DNA of 51,211 bases from Bacteroidia bacterium (GTDB taxonomy: Bacteria > Bacteroidota > Bacteroidia > Bacteroidales > VadinHA17): assembly GCA_026391215.1 (NCBI GenBank), contig JAPLDX010000047.1, positions 1 to 51,211 of the forward strand, given 5' to 3'. Under the pieces are notes generated by a model. It was given only the letters and a program-made list of their open reading frames with translations. It ran no database searches and was not told the origin of the DNA. The position numbers were made by a program, and so were the translations under genes. This document shows, piece by piece, positions 19,371 to 29,794 of this stretch (position 1 is the stretch's first letter; every line of letters starts with the position of its first letter).

Positions 19371-22300
19371 TTAAAAACTAATTGATTTACCAGGATCCAC
19401 AGAATACAATGCACTCCTTCCTGTCACAAACAGAGTCTCCTTATTCCTGCCTCCGAAAACTATTGTACCTGGTCGTTCAGGGATATGTATAAATCCATTC
19501 TGCCTGCCTTCTTTATCGAAGATGTATATATCACCATCAGCTATAAATACGTTCCCTTTACTGTCCGGAACTGATGAAAACTCACCTTTTTCGGCAAATG
19601 GCATAAGACCGGAGAGATATCCATTTGCATCTACATCAAGCTTTACAGTTCTTTTGTCGTATTCGTTGCTTAAATAAACCGGCTTGCCGGGAAAGGCTTC
19701 GCTCAATCCGGATGATCTTGCAAGATCATAACAAACCGGGATGATTGTAACTTCATCCGGGGCAATAAAACACTCTTCATTTCTGTTCACTACAACTTTG
19801 TCAAAATCGTGATAATCCCGCCATCTGTTTGAGGGATACAGTGCTTTATAAACATTTGCGACTGATCCCATTCTGACTTTCTGTAAAGGCTGAAATGATT
19901 CGTCAGGATTGTCAGGATCTATCGCATAAGCCAGGGTCGTGAATCCTGAATTTCCCCACATGCTGAAAGAGGTTCCTGAAGCATCAGGAGGATTGGTGAA
20001 CTTCTCCTGCTCACCGTTCATCACATAACCAGGCTGAGGATTGTATCTGAAAATGACAAGAAGATTGTCTTTTGAATCGCATGCCATGGAAAGAGGCTCC
20101 CATGGATAGTCAGCAAGCAAATCGAGGGAATTAGTTTCGACTGACCACTTATAAATACGTTTAAGCCTCTGCTCAGAGAAATATACATTCCCTTTTGAAT
20201 CGCTGCAGATCCCCTCTGCAAACTCAAAACCTCCTGCAAGCATTTTAACAGATACCGCAGATGATGCAGAATTATTAACCGGAGTATTACCGCTAATGTA
20301 CAGTCTTGCCATTTCCACCGGCCGGACCTCAGTGCCGGTATTGATGTCGAATAAGGGATTATCAGTCGTATATTTAATCTGGCTGTAATTATGAATATTG
20401 AGAAATTCAATATCCCTGCAATCCCATGTCCTTATAGAATATGGCCAGGGTGTTTTGAACCTGATCACCCTGAAAAGGTAAAGATTTGCAAACATCATAT
20501 TTTCACAGTTGCTGATCTCCATCGGCTGGCACCAGATCCCTTCCCTGCTCTCTTCTTCAAGCTGAAGAGCATAGATCTTCCAGTTTGATACCCTGCTGAA
20601 TCTTACCTCATTCCTTACATGGTGTTCAACTGACATTGCATAAATCTTTCCCGGTGTTGAAGTGTTGGATACATAAAGTCCTGAATTTGCATAGCTGCTG
20701 GCTGTCCAGATATTTTTAATGATAGCGCCTCCTCCGTTTGTAATCCACAGACTCCAGTATTGTGTATCCCATGCAGGATCAAGACCAGGTATGGGAGAGG
20801 GTTTATTTCCCTGGTTCCCGGATCCACCCCTGCGGACTGATGGCCCTTTTACCATCGTCCCGTGTCCTCCCACAAACTTAACATCATCCAGCATAGATCC
20901 CTCCCCTGCCATCCACTTGCATGCAACAGCACGAAAATTATACTCTCCTGTAAAAAGACCAATACCGGATATTATGTTTGTCCCGCCTTGAGATGTTTCA
21001 ATAAGAGGTTTGGGAGCACCAAATCCGCTGAACGAATTTGTACTCTCACCTATAACAAATTGAGTAGCAATAGGATGTAATCCTATCAGAACTGTATTAG
21101 GTTTCAGAACAAGAGTTTCACTTATCCTGTATATACCCTGGGGAACATAGATTACCGGATGTTTATCTATCGCATCCTGAATAATCCTGGTATCATCATT
21201 CACACCATCACCTTTTGCCCCAAGATCCTTTATATTCACCCATTCATCCATTGCCGGGAGTGAGGGAATATCTGTACTCGCAGAAGGAGGAAGTTTTGCA
21301 AGCACCTCAGGCTCAAATATTATTCTGAACTCAGGATTTTCGGCAAGATCCTCCATTTGCAGGCCATAGACAAACTTTTTGATTTTATAGATTGGTGCCG
21401 GAGCTTTAGTCTGCTTGTTACTTTTAAGGTAATTGGCTATTACCGGAACATTCTGGCATGTAATATTACGAAGGTTGATCTGTAAAACATCATTTCCTTC
21501 ATTATCAAACGATATTGCAGCGTTTTTAACATTAATGAACTGACAATCCTCCATGAATAATTTTTCCCAGAAACCAGGATCTATATCAATAACTTTCGGT
21601 ACATTTTTCACGCTCATCCGTACAATCGTCAGACCTGCCTGCTGTGTCCTGATAGCTGCAATGCGCTGACCTTCAAAATAAGTGTCAAGCATCATGAACT
21701 GCCAGCCGGGAGACGCTTTGGTAGTATAAATTCCATAATCTCCTCCAAAAAAACGGACATCCTCCATCACGTTACCGATATCAAACAGTCCAGCTTTCCC
21801 ATTCCCGGTATGAATATCGCAATGCGCTACAAAGCTGTGTTGTGCATAGTGGGTTCTCAGTGCGACAGCTGAAGGATTTCCATCTTCAATCCGTATATCA
21901 ACATTTGAAAGGGCGCTGTAAAAAGTTCCGGCACCTGCGTCGTTTACAGGTGTTCCTTGTTCAGCCACACTGCTGGTGAACCAGAACATGTAATTTGCTT
22001 TTCCTTTATCCGTCAGGACAGGTGACTGATATCCGGGCGTATTCTTTCTCAGAACAAATAAGGGACGTTTCTGTCCATAGCCTATTATTCTGATGGCGGC
22101 AGGTATATAGATTGTACCCGATATTACATAAGTACCTTCCGGAATGAAGATAATACCAAAATTCTGCTCCAGCTTCAGCTTATTTATAGCTGCCTGAAGC
22201 TCGACAGTGACATCACTCTTTCCATCAGCGGAAATATTGAAATTCTCCGGAGTGAAATAGACAGCCTCTTGATCAACAGGCTTATTCCGGTAATAGGATG

Positions 22301-22382
22301 TACTCTTAATTACTTCTGCATCAACTGAAAGAATGGCAAAACTCGATAGGAAAAGCGCGAATATCAGATTTTTACAATTCAT
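19371..22382 (-). CDS. Secreted two-domain pectate-lyase-like (GH55-type) beta-helix protein with C-terminal propeller
   Basis: A 1003-residue secreted protein with a signal peptide (about 1-22, ...ILSVDA). It holds two right-handed beta-helix starts of the Pectate_lyase_3 type. One lies near 45-110, with SADGKSDVTVELQAAINKL and FIPEGTYVISGTI. The other lies near 387-440, with IKDLGAKGDGVNDDTRIIQD and YVPQGIYRISETL. Paired helices are the layout of GH55 exo-beta-1,3-glucanases and related proteins. From about 720 on it changes to propeller-like repeats (GGFEFAEGICSDSKGNVYFSEQ, VPDSKGNVFIADGDIYIFD), as in SMP-30/gluconolactonase or NHL folds. A role in polysaccharide binding or cleavage is likely; the substrate and catalytic residues are unknown. 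Confidence 0.75.
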   Translation of the reverse strand: MNCKNLIFALFLSSFAILSVDAEVIKSTSYYRNKPVDQEAVYFTPENFNISADGKSDVTVELQAAINKLKLEQNFGIIFIPEGTYVISGTIYIPAAIRIIGYGQKRPLFVLRKNTPGYQSPVLTDKGKANYMFWFTSSVAEQGTPVNDAGAGTFYSALSNVDIRIEDGNPSAVALRTHYAQHSFVAHCDIHTGNGKAGLFDIGNVMEDVRFFGGDYGIYTTKASPGWQFMMLDTYFEGQRIAAIRTQQAGLTIVRMSVKNVPKVIDIDPGFWEKLFMEDCQFINVKNAAISFDNEGNDVLQINLRNITCQNVPVIANYLKSNKQTKAPAPIYKIKKFVYGLQMEDLAENPEFRIIFEPEVLAKLPPSASTDIPSLPAMDEWVNIKDLGAKGDGVNDDTRIIQDAIDKHPVIYVPQGIYRISETLVLKPNTVLIGLHPIATQFVIGESTNSFSGFGAPKPLIETSQGGTNIISGIGLFTGEYNFRAVACKWMAGEGSMLDDVKFVGGHGTMVKGPSVRRGGSGNQGNKPSPIPGLDPAWDTQYWSLWITNGGGAIIKNIWTASSYANSGLYVSNTSTPGKIYAMSVEHHVRNEVRFSRVSNWKIYALQLEEESREGIWCQPMEISNCENMMFANLYLFRVIRFKTPWPYSIRTWDCRDIEFLNIHNYSQIKYTTDNPLFDINTGTEVRPVEMARLYISGNTPVNNSASSAVSVKMLAGGFEFAEGICSDSKGNVYFSEQRLKRIYKWSVETNSLDLLADYPWEPLSMACDSKDNLLVIFRYNPQPGYVMNGEQEKFTNPPDASGTSFSMWGNSGFTTLAYAIDPDNPDESFQPLQKVRMGSVANVYKALYPSNRWRDYHDFDKVVVNRNEECFIAPDEVTIIPVCYDLARSSGLSEAFPGKPVYLSNEYDKRTVKLDVDANGYLSGLMPFAEKGEFSSVPDSKGNVFIADGDIYIFDKEGRQNGFIHIPERPGTIVFGGRNKETLFVTGRSALYSVDPGKSISF

Positions 22383-22526
22383 GGATCAAAAGGATATAAT
22401 TATTAAAAGGATTTACCTGTTTTATAATGCCGGAGAATAAATATAAGCATATAAATTCAATTATAGCATTAATTTAGGTAGTGGAAAAAGATCTTTGAGG
22501 GTCTTATTAATGACTGTAAAATGCAA

Positions 22527-22557
22527 TTTGAATTGACAAAAGTATCTCATAATTTTA
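22527..22557 (+). promoter_or_regulatory. Predicted promoter of the FISUMP lipoprotein gene
   Basis: TTTG (22527-22530) and TAATTTTA (22550-22557, one mismatch to TANNTTTG) are 19 bp apart, 36 bp before the start codon. The rest of the 211-bp divergent spacer shows nothing else clear. Confidence 0.4.
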
Positions 22558-22593
22558 TTGCAGCAATATCAATTCTTTTAAAGACGCCATATA

Positions 22594-23658
22594 ATGCTTC
22601 ACTATAAAGAAATATTGTTTATCTGGATCGTCATGATCCTCTTATCAATAAATGCCTGTAGTCGCATTGAACCTGAACATAATCTTGTAATTACCACAAA
22701 TGATATAGAAGTCTTTTCCGAAGGGATTTACATATTCAGCGGCACAATAGTAAGCTTAGGGAATGAAACAATCTCTGAGCATGGATTCTGCTGGTCTGAA
22801 ACAGGAAATCCCATAATAGAAGGAACCTCAATCCAGCTGGGAGCCAGGAATTCAGTCGGAAGTTTCACCAGTACCGTATCTGATTTTACAGTGAGTACAA
22901 CTTATTATGTCAGAGCTTATGCAATAGCAGGTTCAATTCCTTATTACGGTGAGGAGAAAGCATTCACCACTCCTGAAACTTTAAGGCCTACAATAACTGA
23001 TATTGACCACAATATATACTATTCTGTAAACATCGGCGATCAGACCTGGGTGGCTGACAACCTTAAAGCAATCCGCTATCCTGATGGATCAAAAATTCCA
23101 TTGGTCGAAGACCGGCAGGCATGGTTTAACTTTTCAATGTATACTGAGGCATATTGCTGGTACGAAAATTATGCTGCCACTGGCACTATTTATGGAGCTC
23201 TTTACACATGGCCGACAGCAATGCATATTACTGCGGAAAGCGATATCAAACCGGGTGACATTCAGGGTGTTTGTCCGGATGGCTGGCATTTACCGAGCGA
23301 CAGTGAATGGAAGCAGCTTGAAATGTTTCTTGGCATGAGCCAGGCAGAAGCTGATGGAGAGAAGTGGCGGGGAACAGTTGAAGGCGGCAAGCTGAAATAT
23401 GAAGGAACCCAGAACTGGAGCTGGACAAGTCCGAATACAGGGGCAACCAATGAAAGCGATTTCCGTGCATTGCCCGGAGGATGGCGTGATGGCGCCGGCT
23501 ATTTCAAAAGTTTGGGGACAGCTACCAGATTCTGGTCATCTTCGAAAAGAGCTGATTATGCATGGGTACGGGAGCTGGATTACAATTCTTCCGGTATATT
23601 TCGTGATACCAAAGGTCTCTATGAAGCTAATTCAGTCCGTTGTATTAAGGATAAGTGA
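22594..23658 (+). CDS. FISUMP-domain lipoprotein
   Basis: A 354-residue cell-surface or periplasmic lipoprotein. The lipobox is LSINAC with C22. A fibronectin-III-like domain follows (about 30-130, with HGFCWSETGNP and TTYYVRAYA), then the Fibrobacter-succinogenes-major-paralogous (FISUMP) domain: IGDQTWVADNLKAIRYPDG, GALYTWPTAM, GVCPDGWHLPSDSEW, ESDFRALPGGWRDGAG, FWSSS and SVRCIKD. These domains are common in Bacteroidota surface proteins and probably have a C-lectin-like fold; the ligand is unknown. The gene is convergent with kdpE and divergent from the pectate-lyase-like gene. Confidence 0.85.
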   Translation: MLHYKEILFIWIVMILLSINACSRIEPEHNLVITTNDIEVFSEGIYIFSGTIVSLGNETISEHGFCWSETGNPIIEGTSIQLGARNSVGSFTSTVSDFTVSTTYYVRAYAIAGSIPYYGEEKAFTTPETLRPTITDIDHNIYYSVNIGDQTWVADNLKAIRYPDGSKIPLVEDRQAWFNFSMYTEAYCWYENYAATGTIYGALYTWPTAMHITAESDIKPGDIQGVCPDGWHLPSDSEWKQLEMFLGMSQAEADGEKWRGTVEGGKLKYEGTQNWSWTSPNTGATNESDFRALPGGWRDGAGYFKSLGTATRFWSSSKRADYAWVRELDYNSSGIFRDTKGLYEANSVRCIKDK

Positions 23659-23734
23659 TTATCTCTGCCACCAATCCAAAATGAATTTTGATTGTTATTT
23701 CTGATTGCACAATAAAATGGACGTGAATAATAAT

Positions 23735-24418
23735 CTAATTCCCAAATCTATAGCCAATACCTGATTCCGTGATTAACAGCTCAGGCTTTGAGGGATTTTC
23801 TTCTATTTTTTTTCTGAGCTGAGCAATAAATACTCTCAGATATTGTGTTTGTTCAAGATAACTATAGCCCCAGATCTCTCTTAATAAAAACTGATAAGTC
23901 AGAACCCGTCCGCGATTTTTAGCCAGAAGCGCCAATAAAGAGAATTCTGTGGAAGTCAGTTTAATTATTTCAGTGTTTTTACGGACCACATGGTTTATCA
24001 TATCAATATTCAATGATCCAAACTCAAGTAAAGGACTATCTTTCTTTTCCTCACTAAATCTGATTGCAGCACGAATTCTTGCAATTAGTTCACCGCTTCT
24101 GAACGGTTTGGTTAAAAAGTCATTTGCTCCCCTGTCCAGAGCGTTAACAATATCTTCCTCAGTATTCCTGACGGATAATACTATAATTGGTTTAGAAAAC
24201 CACTCCCTGAGTTTTAACAACAGATCAAGTCCATCAATATCAGGTAATCCCAAGTCAAGAAGAATTAAAGACGGATGATAAGTTGCAGCCGCAATCAGAC
24301 CCTCTTTCCCATTCGAAGCAAAGATAGTGTTAAAGTTATGTGATGATAGTGATATCTCCAGAAGGCGACGAATCTGCACTTCATCATCAATAACCAATAT
24401 ATTGTTCTTTGTTTCCAA
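23735..24418 (-). CDS. kdpE: Potassium-response regulator KdpE
   Basis: A 227-residue OmpR-type response regulator. The receiver domain has the acidic pair D11-D12 and phospho-acceptor D55 in LILLDLGLPD, and the conserved Lys in LTKPFRSGEL. The C-terminal winged helix ends in EQTQYLRVFIAQLRKKIEE and LLITESGIGYRFGN, the KdpE signature. It starts 7 bp after kdpD at the end of kdpFABCDE and presumably activates the operon through the half-sites seen before kdpF. A second copy at 44042-44725 is about 80% identical by eye, with almost the same recognition region. Confidence 0.95.
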   Translation of the reverse strand: METKNNILVIDDEVQIRRLLEISLSSHNFNTIFASNGKEGLIAAATYHPSLILLDLGLPDIDGLDLLLKLREWFSKPIIVLSVRNTEEDIVNALDRGANDFLTKPFRSGELIARIRAAIRFSEEKKDSPLLEFGSLNIDMINHVVRKNTEIIKLTSTEFSLLALLAKNRGRVLTYQFLLREIWGYSYLEQTQYLRVFIAQLRKKIEENPSKPELLITESGIGYRFGN

Positions 24419-24425
24419 TTTCTAA

Positions 24426-27104
24426 TTATGATAAAATTTTATTTACATCAGTACTTTCGGTCGGTATCTTGACGGTTATTATTGCACCTCCATTTTTTCT
24501 GTTTTCAATTGTTACATTTCCATTATGAGCCTGAATAAACCCTTTAACTATTGAAAGCCCTAACCCGGTACCCCCTGAAACACTTCCTTCAAGCCTGTAG
24601 AATTTATTGAAAACGTTTTGCAACTCACCTGGAGGGAAACCAGGTCCTCTGTCCATAACCTGCATAATAAAACTCTGGTGGTCATAATACATTTTAATTC
24701 TGATAGTTGTTCCTGGGTTTGAATATTGAGTAGCATTAAGTACAAGGTTATTAAGGACATGCTCTATAAGTCCGATATCTATTTTTACAAGAGGCATTTC
24801 ATCGGGAATGCTGACTTCCAGATTAAATCTTTCGAGTTCTTTCTTCAGGACTTCAATGACTTTATTGGCAAGATCATGTACGTCATGCCAGTCAAGTCTG
24901 GGAGTGATCCTGCCAGACTCCAGCCTTGACATATTCAGCAGGTTATCTATAAGTCTGTTTAATCTTTCTGAAGCTTTATTAATCTCAACATATAAATGCA
25001 TATTTGTATTCTTATCAAATTCATCAGAAAGTAAGGTGTCAGATGCCCCCATTATTGTAGCTACAGGAATTCTCAATTCATGTGAAATTGAATTGAACAA
25101 GCTTTTATATAACTTATCTGATTCGTCAAGTACTGATGCTCTTCTTGCTATATCATTCAGAAATTCTCTCTCAAGCGCATTAGAGATTTGTGTCCTGTAA
25201 GCGTCCCAGAAGACTTCTTCGTCACCTGAAAGGGATTTCTTGTGTTTTAAAACTACAACCCCCAAATGTAACTTGTTCCCAATAAGAGGATAAAATGTAT
25301 ATTCGGTTGAAGGAAGAGTATCAGTAAACCGGCCAGCTTCCCTTGAGTGCTGAAAAGACCATTCGGCAATGCTTAGTTCCTGCTCAGAAAGGATTATAGA
25401 ATTCTCTGGTTTTATTATTTTCTCCAATACATTGTTTCCACCCTGAAGGATAATTGAACAATCAAGTCTTGAATACTTCCAGATGTACTTAACGGATGTT
25501 CTTATTACCTCCTCAATACCTGATGTCATTGATAGCTCCCTTGTCAACTGGTACAAAGCATTTGTCCGTAATTCTCTTTCCCTGGTAAGTCTTTCCTGTT
25601 TCCTCACTCGTGATGTCATTACTCCTCCTATAAGGGCTATTATAAAGTACATCATAAGCATTAATACATCTTCAAGTTTGTCTACATGAAGTGTAAAAGA
25701 GGGTGGTATGAAGAAGAAATCCCATATTAAGGCGCTTAAAGCAGCAGAAAGCAGAATTGGTCCTATTCCGACAAAAAGAGCCAGAATTGAAATTGCAAAT
25801 AATAATCCAAACGCAACAATCTGGTATCCAATGTACTCCTTTAGAGGATAAAAAATAATAGCTGTCAGAATAGTAAACAAGGCTGATACAATATAGTGGG
25901 AAATCCTGGAAGTGAATCCTGGCATGCTAAAGTACTTCATGTATTGATTATCCTCAGACTGACTAGATCCTAATACATATACATCAATATTGCCACTGTA
26001 CTTAATCAGCTTATTTATAAAATTTCTTAGAATAAAATATGACCACAGATTCCGGTATCTTGGTTTGCTGACAATGATATGCGTAATGTTTTCCCTTTGG
26101 CTGATATCCAGAATAGCCCTTACCAGATCATTCCCTGAAGTAGTTATGAATTCTGCCCCAAGCTGCTTTGTCAGGTTTATGTTTTTATTTAGTTGTTCCT
26201 GTTGACTTGAAGATAGCTTTCTGGTTGATTCCACATAAATAGCGAGAAGAGTAGCTCCCATTGTATAAGAAAGGTTTTTAGCCCAGCGAAGAAGTTTGGC
26301 TGATTGGGGACTTGGACCAATAACCGCTAACAAGCGCATGCCCGACTTCCAGGGTCCTCTTATTCGATTCTTCTGCATGTAAACCCGTAGTTGCTTGTCA
26401 ACCCTGTCCGCAACAATCCTCAGTGACATTTCCCGTAAGGCGGTAATATTCCCTTTTTTAAAAAAATTTCTGATTGCTTCTATTGATCGTTCGGGAGTAT
26501 ATACCTTGCCGTCCGCAAATCGTTGAAGAAGTTCATCGGGGGTAATATCAACCAGTTCCACTTCATCAGCTTTTTCAAAAATCTCATCAGGAACTGTTTC
26601 CCTTACAACGATACCTGTAATCTGAGAAACCGTATCTGATCTGCTTTCCAGGTGCTGGACATTCAGGGTGGTATACACATCAATTCCCATGTCAAGAATA
26701 TCAAGAATATCCTGGTATCGTTTAATATGCCGGCTCTCAGGTACATTGGTATGCGCAAGTTCATCAATGAGAACAATATCAGGCTTCCTGGTTATCACAG
26801 CTTCTATATCTGTATCCTCAAGTTTTGTTCCTTTATATTCAACAATTTTCCTTGGAATTATTTCGAAGCCTTTTAAAAGCTCAGAAGTATCAGGCCTGTT
26901 ATGAGTTTCAATATATCCTATAACAATATCTTTTCCGTTTGATTTATCAATGTGCGCAGATTCAAGCATTGAGAAAGTCTTGCCAACTCCTGCACACATT
27001 CCGAAAAAGATTTTCAGCTTGCCTCTTCTGCTCTCGTCTTCTTCGCGTTTTAATGAGGCAAGCAATTCATCAGGATCCGGCCGGATATTATCGTTATTGT
27101 TCAT
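24426..27104 (-). CDS. kdpD: Potassium sensor histidine kinase KdpD
   Basis: A full-length 892-residue membrane sensor kinase for low potassium or salt stress. The N-terminal KdpD domain has Walker A GMCAGVGKT (35-43) and Walker B-like IVLIDELAHTN. A Usp-like domain (about 255-375) follows with RLLAVIGPSPQSAKLLRWA. Next come four transmembrane segments (DUF4118, about 400-500), a GAF-like region, HisKA with H675 in SISHELRIPVATIMGASD, and an ATPase domain with NLVLNATQYS, DRGPGFP and GTGLGLSIV. It overlaps kdpC by 4 bp (ATGA) and precedes kdpE. Confidence 0.96.
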   Translation of the reverse strand: MNNNDNIRPDPDELLASLKREEDESRRGKLKIFFGMCAGVGKTFSMLESAHIDKSNGKDIVIGYIETHNRPDTSELLKGFEIIPRKIVEYKGTKLEDTDIEAVITRKPDIVLIDELAHTNVPESRHIKRYQDILDILDMGIDVYTTLNVQHLESRSDTVSQITGIVVRETVPDEIFEKADEVELVDITPDELLQRFADGKVYTPERSIEAIRNFFKKGNITALREMSLRIVADRVDKQLRVYMQKNRIRGPWKSGMRLLAVIGPSPQSAKLLRWAKNLSYTMGATLLAIYVESTRKLSSSQQEQLNKNINLTKQLGAEFITTSGNDLVRAILDISQRENITHIIVSKPRYRNLWSYFILRNFINKLIKYSGNIDVYVLGSSQSEDNQYMKYFSMPGFTSRISHYIVSALFTILTAIIFYPLKEYIGYQIVAFGLLFAISILALFVGIGPILLSAALSALIWDFFFIPPSFTLHVDKLEDVLMLMMYFIIALIGGVMTSRVRKQERLTRERELRTNALYQLTRELSMTSGIEEVIRTSVKYIWKYSRLDCSIILQGGNNVLEKIIKPENSIILSEQELSIAEWSFQHSREAGRFTDTLPSTEYTFYPLIGNKLHLGVVVLKHKKSLSGDEEVFWDAYRTQISNALEREFLNDIARRASVLDESDKLYKSLFNSISHELRIPVATIMGASDTLLSDEFDKNTNMHLYVEINKASERLNRLIDNLLNMSRLESGRITPRLDWHDVHDLANKVIEVLKKELERFNLEVSIPDEMPLVKIDIGLIEHVLNNLVLNATQYSNPGTTIRIKMYYDHQSFIMQVMDRGPGFPPGELQNVFNKFYRLEGSVSGGTGLGLSIVKGFIQAHNGNVTIENRKNGGAIITVKIPTESTDVNKILS

Positions 27105-27676
27105 TTAAGATTATCTACCTTCAAATTTAAGAGAAATACATTGATCCTTGGTTCACCAAGTAATGAAAACTGACGTTTTTCAGTCAATTCATTTATTAGA
27201 CTAACAAGTTGATCATGCCTTTCCTGGTTCATTCCTCTTGCCTTGGCTACCCTGTTAACTTGTAATAGAGCTGCTGTTGGAGAGATATGAGGATCCAGAC
27301 CACTGGCAGAAGCGGTAACCATTTCAGGAGGAATGTTTAAATTCCCTTTAATTTTATTACCCTGAAGGAATTCTTTCTCTCTCTGAATAATCTTATTTAT
27401 TAAAAGCGGATTTAAGAGACCAAGGTTTGATGCGCCTGAAGGGAGAGGATTATAATTATTGAATGAAGGTCTTGACCAAAAATATTCCGGACTGCTAAAA
27501 TTCTGCCCAATTAATTCTGATCCTAAAATTACTCCATTCCTCTCGACAAGACTTCCATGTACCTCTCTGTTAAAAAACAAGGAGGTAATAACTGTGACGA
27601 TCGCGGGATATACTATTCCGGTAAGAATTGTCATTAGTGTCAGGAATCTTAATCCTGTAATGATTTGTTTTTTCAT
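27101..27676 (-). CDS. kdpC: Potassium-transporting ATPase subunit KdpC
   Basis: A 191-residue subunit with one N-terminal transmembrane helix (about 10-31) and a periplasmic domain. Family marks are LIGQNFSSPEYFWSRPS, the ASGLDPHISPTAALLQVNRVA block and the short tail. KdpC stabilises the KdpFABC complex and is thought to raise ATP affinity of KdpB. It lies 7 bp downstream of kdpB and overlaps kdpD by 4 bp, so translation is probably coupled. Confidence 0.96.
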   Translation of the reverse strand: MKKQIITGLRFLTLMTILTGIVYPAIVTVITSLFFNREVHGSLVERNGVILGSELIGQNFSSPEYFWSRPSFNNYNPLPSGASNLGLLNPLLINKIIQREKEFLQGNKIKGNLNIPPEMVTASASGLDPHISPTAALLQVNRVAKARGMNQERHDQLVSLINELTEKRQFSLLGEPRINVFLLNLKVDNLK

Positions 27677-27683
27677 TTCATCA

Positions 27684-29780
27684 TTAAATCAAATGAAGTG
27701 CATTCAGTAAAATGTCTATGAATTTAATACCTATAAATGGAGCCACTAGTCCACCTGCACCATAAATCAGAATATTTCCGGCAAGCACCTTGCTTGCCGG
27801 CAAAGGCCTGTACCTTATACCTTTAATAGCCAGGGGAATCAATGCAATAATTATTAATGCATTAAAGATAACTGCACTCAGAATTGCACTCTCGGGAGAT
27901 GCAAGGTGCATTATATTGAGGGCAGATAACGGACCTGAAACTCCGGCAGAAGCATAAAGCGGTAATGCCAAAGCTGGTATAATAGCAAAGTATTTTGCCA
28001 CATCATTTGCAATACTGAAGGTAGTTAATGCTCCGCGGGTCATAAGTAATTGTTTTCCGGTTTCAACTACTTCAATCAGCTTTGTCGGATTACTGTCAAG
28101 ATCTACCATATTTCCTGCTTCCCTGGCTGCTTGTGTCCCTGTATTCATTGCAATACCAACATCAGCCTGGGCAAGTGCAGGAGCATCATTTGTCCCATCA
28201 CCTATCATACCTACAAGATGCCCTTTTGCCTGTTCCAGACGAATACGCGATAATTTGTCTTCCGGTTTGGCTTCTGCCATAAAGTCATCTACTCCTGCCT
28301 CTGCAGCAATTGCTGCAGCAGTCAGGGGATTATCGCCGGTAATCATTATTGTTCTGATTCCCATAGCCCGAAGCTGTTCAAAGCGGGATTTAATGCCGCC
28401 CTTTACTATATCTTTCAGATTAATGACACCGAGGATTCTAATATTATCTGTCACTACTAAAGGAGTGACACCCTGCATGGCAAGGCGGATTACAGTGTCT
28501 TTTACATTTTGAGGAAAGAAACCATTATTATCTTCAATGAACTTTCTAACAGCATCCGGAGCACCTTTACGGTAACTTTTTATTTTCCCATCTTCCAACC
28601 TGATATCAATACCGCTTATCCGGGTTTTGGCTGAGAATTTTATTAAAACTGTATCTGCAGTATTTAAATTTCTCCCTCTCAGGTTGAATTTTTCCTTTGC
28701 AAATACGACGATAGAACGACCTTCAGGCGTTTCATCAGTTAAAGATGATAGCTGAGCAGCATCTGCCAGTTCATCGATTGTTACCCCGTCAGCCGGGATG
28801 AAATCTGTCGCCATCCTGTTGCCTAATGTTATGGTCCCCGTCTTATCCAGGAGTAAAACATCCACATCACCGGCAGCCTCAACTGCTTTTCCGCTTGTTG
28901 CGATCACATTTTTCTGCAACAGCCTGTCCATGCCACTTATTCCGATTGCACTTAAAAGTCCTCCAATAGTGGTTGGTATAAGGCATACCAGCAGTGAAAT
29001 AAGTACCGGAAGGGAAAGATTCATGTTTTGTGGCAATCCCGAAGATTTAAGACTATAAGAAAAAAAAGCAGGTAGTGTAGCCACAGCCATAAGGAAAATT
29101 ATTGTCAATCCGGATAATAGAATCGTCAGAGCAATTTCATTTGGGGTTTTTTGTCTGCTGGCACCCTCGACAAGGGAGATCATATGATCAAGAAATGTTT
29201 TGCCTTGCTCTGCTGTTATTCTTATAACAATTCTATCGCTTATAACCTTAGTTCCTCCGGTTACTGCACTTCTGTCACCCCCACTTTCGCGTATAACAGG
29301 AGCTGATTCACCAGTTATAGCCGATTCATCAACACTGGATATCCCTCCAACTACTTCTCCATCAGAAGGTATAACCGATCCTGCTGAACAAACTACCAGG
29401 TCTCCTTTTTTCAATTCTGTAGCCCAGATTTCCTCTTCGTTTCCTGAATCAAGCCGGATTGCTTTGATATTTATCTTACTTCTCCTGAGGCTTTCTGCCT
29501 GGGCTTTTCCTCTTCCTTCTGCTATTGCTTCTGAAAAATTTGCAAACAATACTGTAAACCACAACCATAAAGTAATCTGAAGGACAAATATGGAGAATTG
29601 ATCTGAAAACAGGTTATTAAAAAATACTACTGTTGTAACTATCGCTCCAACCAAAACAATAAATATTACCGGATTCTTGATCTGGTTTGCAGGCGCTAAC
29701 TTGATAAAAGACTCTTTCACAGAAGTAAGCAGAATTCTTCTTGTTAGAAGTTTTAATTCTTTCTTTTCCCCGGATTTCAT
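27684..29780 (-). CDS. kdpB: Potassium-transporting ATPase ATP-binding subunit KdpB
   Basis: A 698-residue P-type ATPase that energises uptake of K+ through KdpA. The phosphorylated aspartate is D312 in DKTGTITLG. The actuator motif TGES is present, as are the hinge [20 protein letters not shown] and the phosphorylation-domain block [22 protein letters not shown]. Membrane helices flank these domains in the usual order. Length is normal. It sits between kdpA (14 bp upstream) and kdpC (7 bp downstream). Confidence 0.97.
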   Translation of the reverse strand: MKSGEKKELKLLTRRILLTSVKESFIKLAPANQIKNPVIFIVLVGAIVTTVVFFNNLFSDQFSIFVLQITLWLWFTVLFANFSEAIAEGRGKAQAESLRRSKINIKAIRLDSGNEEEIWATELKKGDLVVCSAGSVIPSDGEVVGGISSVDESAITGESAPVIRESGGDRSAVTGGTKVISDRIVIRITAEQGKTFLDHMISLVEGASRQKTPNEIALTILLSGLTIIFLMAVATLPAFFSYSLKSSGLPQNMNLSLPVLISLLVCLIPTTIGGLLSAIGISGMDRLLQKNVIATSGKAVEAAGDVDVLLLDKTGTITLGNRMATDFIPADGVTIDELADAAQLSSLTDETPEGRSIVVFAKEKFNLRGRNLNTADTVLIKFSAKTRISGIDIRLEDGKIKSYRKGAPDAVRKFIEDNNGFFPQNVKDTVIRLAMQGVTPLVVTDNIRILGVINLKDIVKGGIKSRFEQLRAMGIRTIMITGDNPLTAAAIAAEAGVDDFMAEAKPEDKLSRIRLEQAKGHLVGMIGDGTNDAPALAQADVGIAMNTGTQAAREAGNMVDLDSNPTKLIEVVETGKQLLMTRGALTTFSIANDVAKYFAIIPALALPLYASAGVSGPLSALNIMHLASPESAILSAVIFNALIIIALIPLAIKGIRYRPLPASKVLAGNILIYGAGGLVAPFIGIKFIDILLNALHLI

Positions 29781-29794
29781 TGAATACTAACTAA

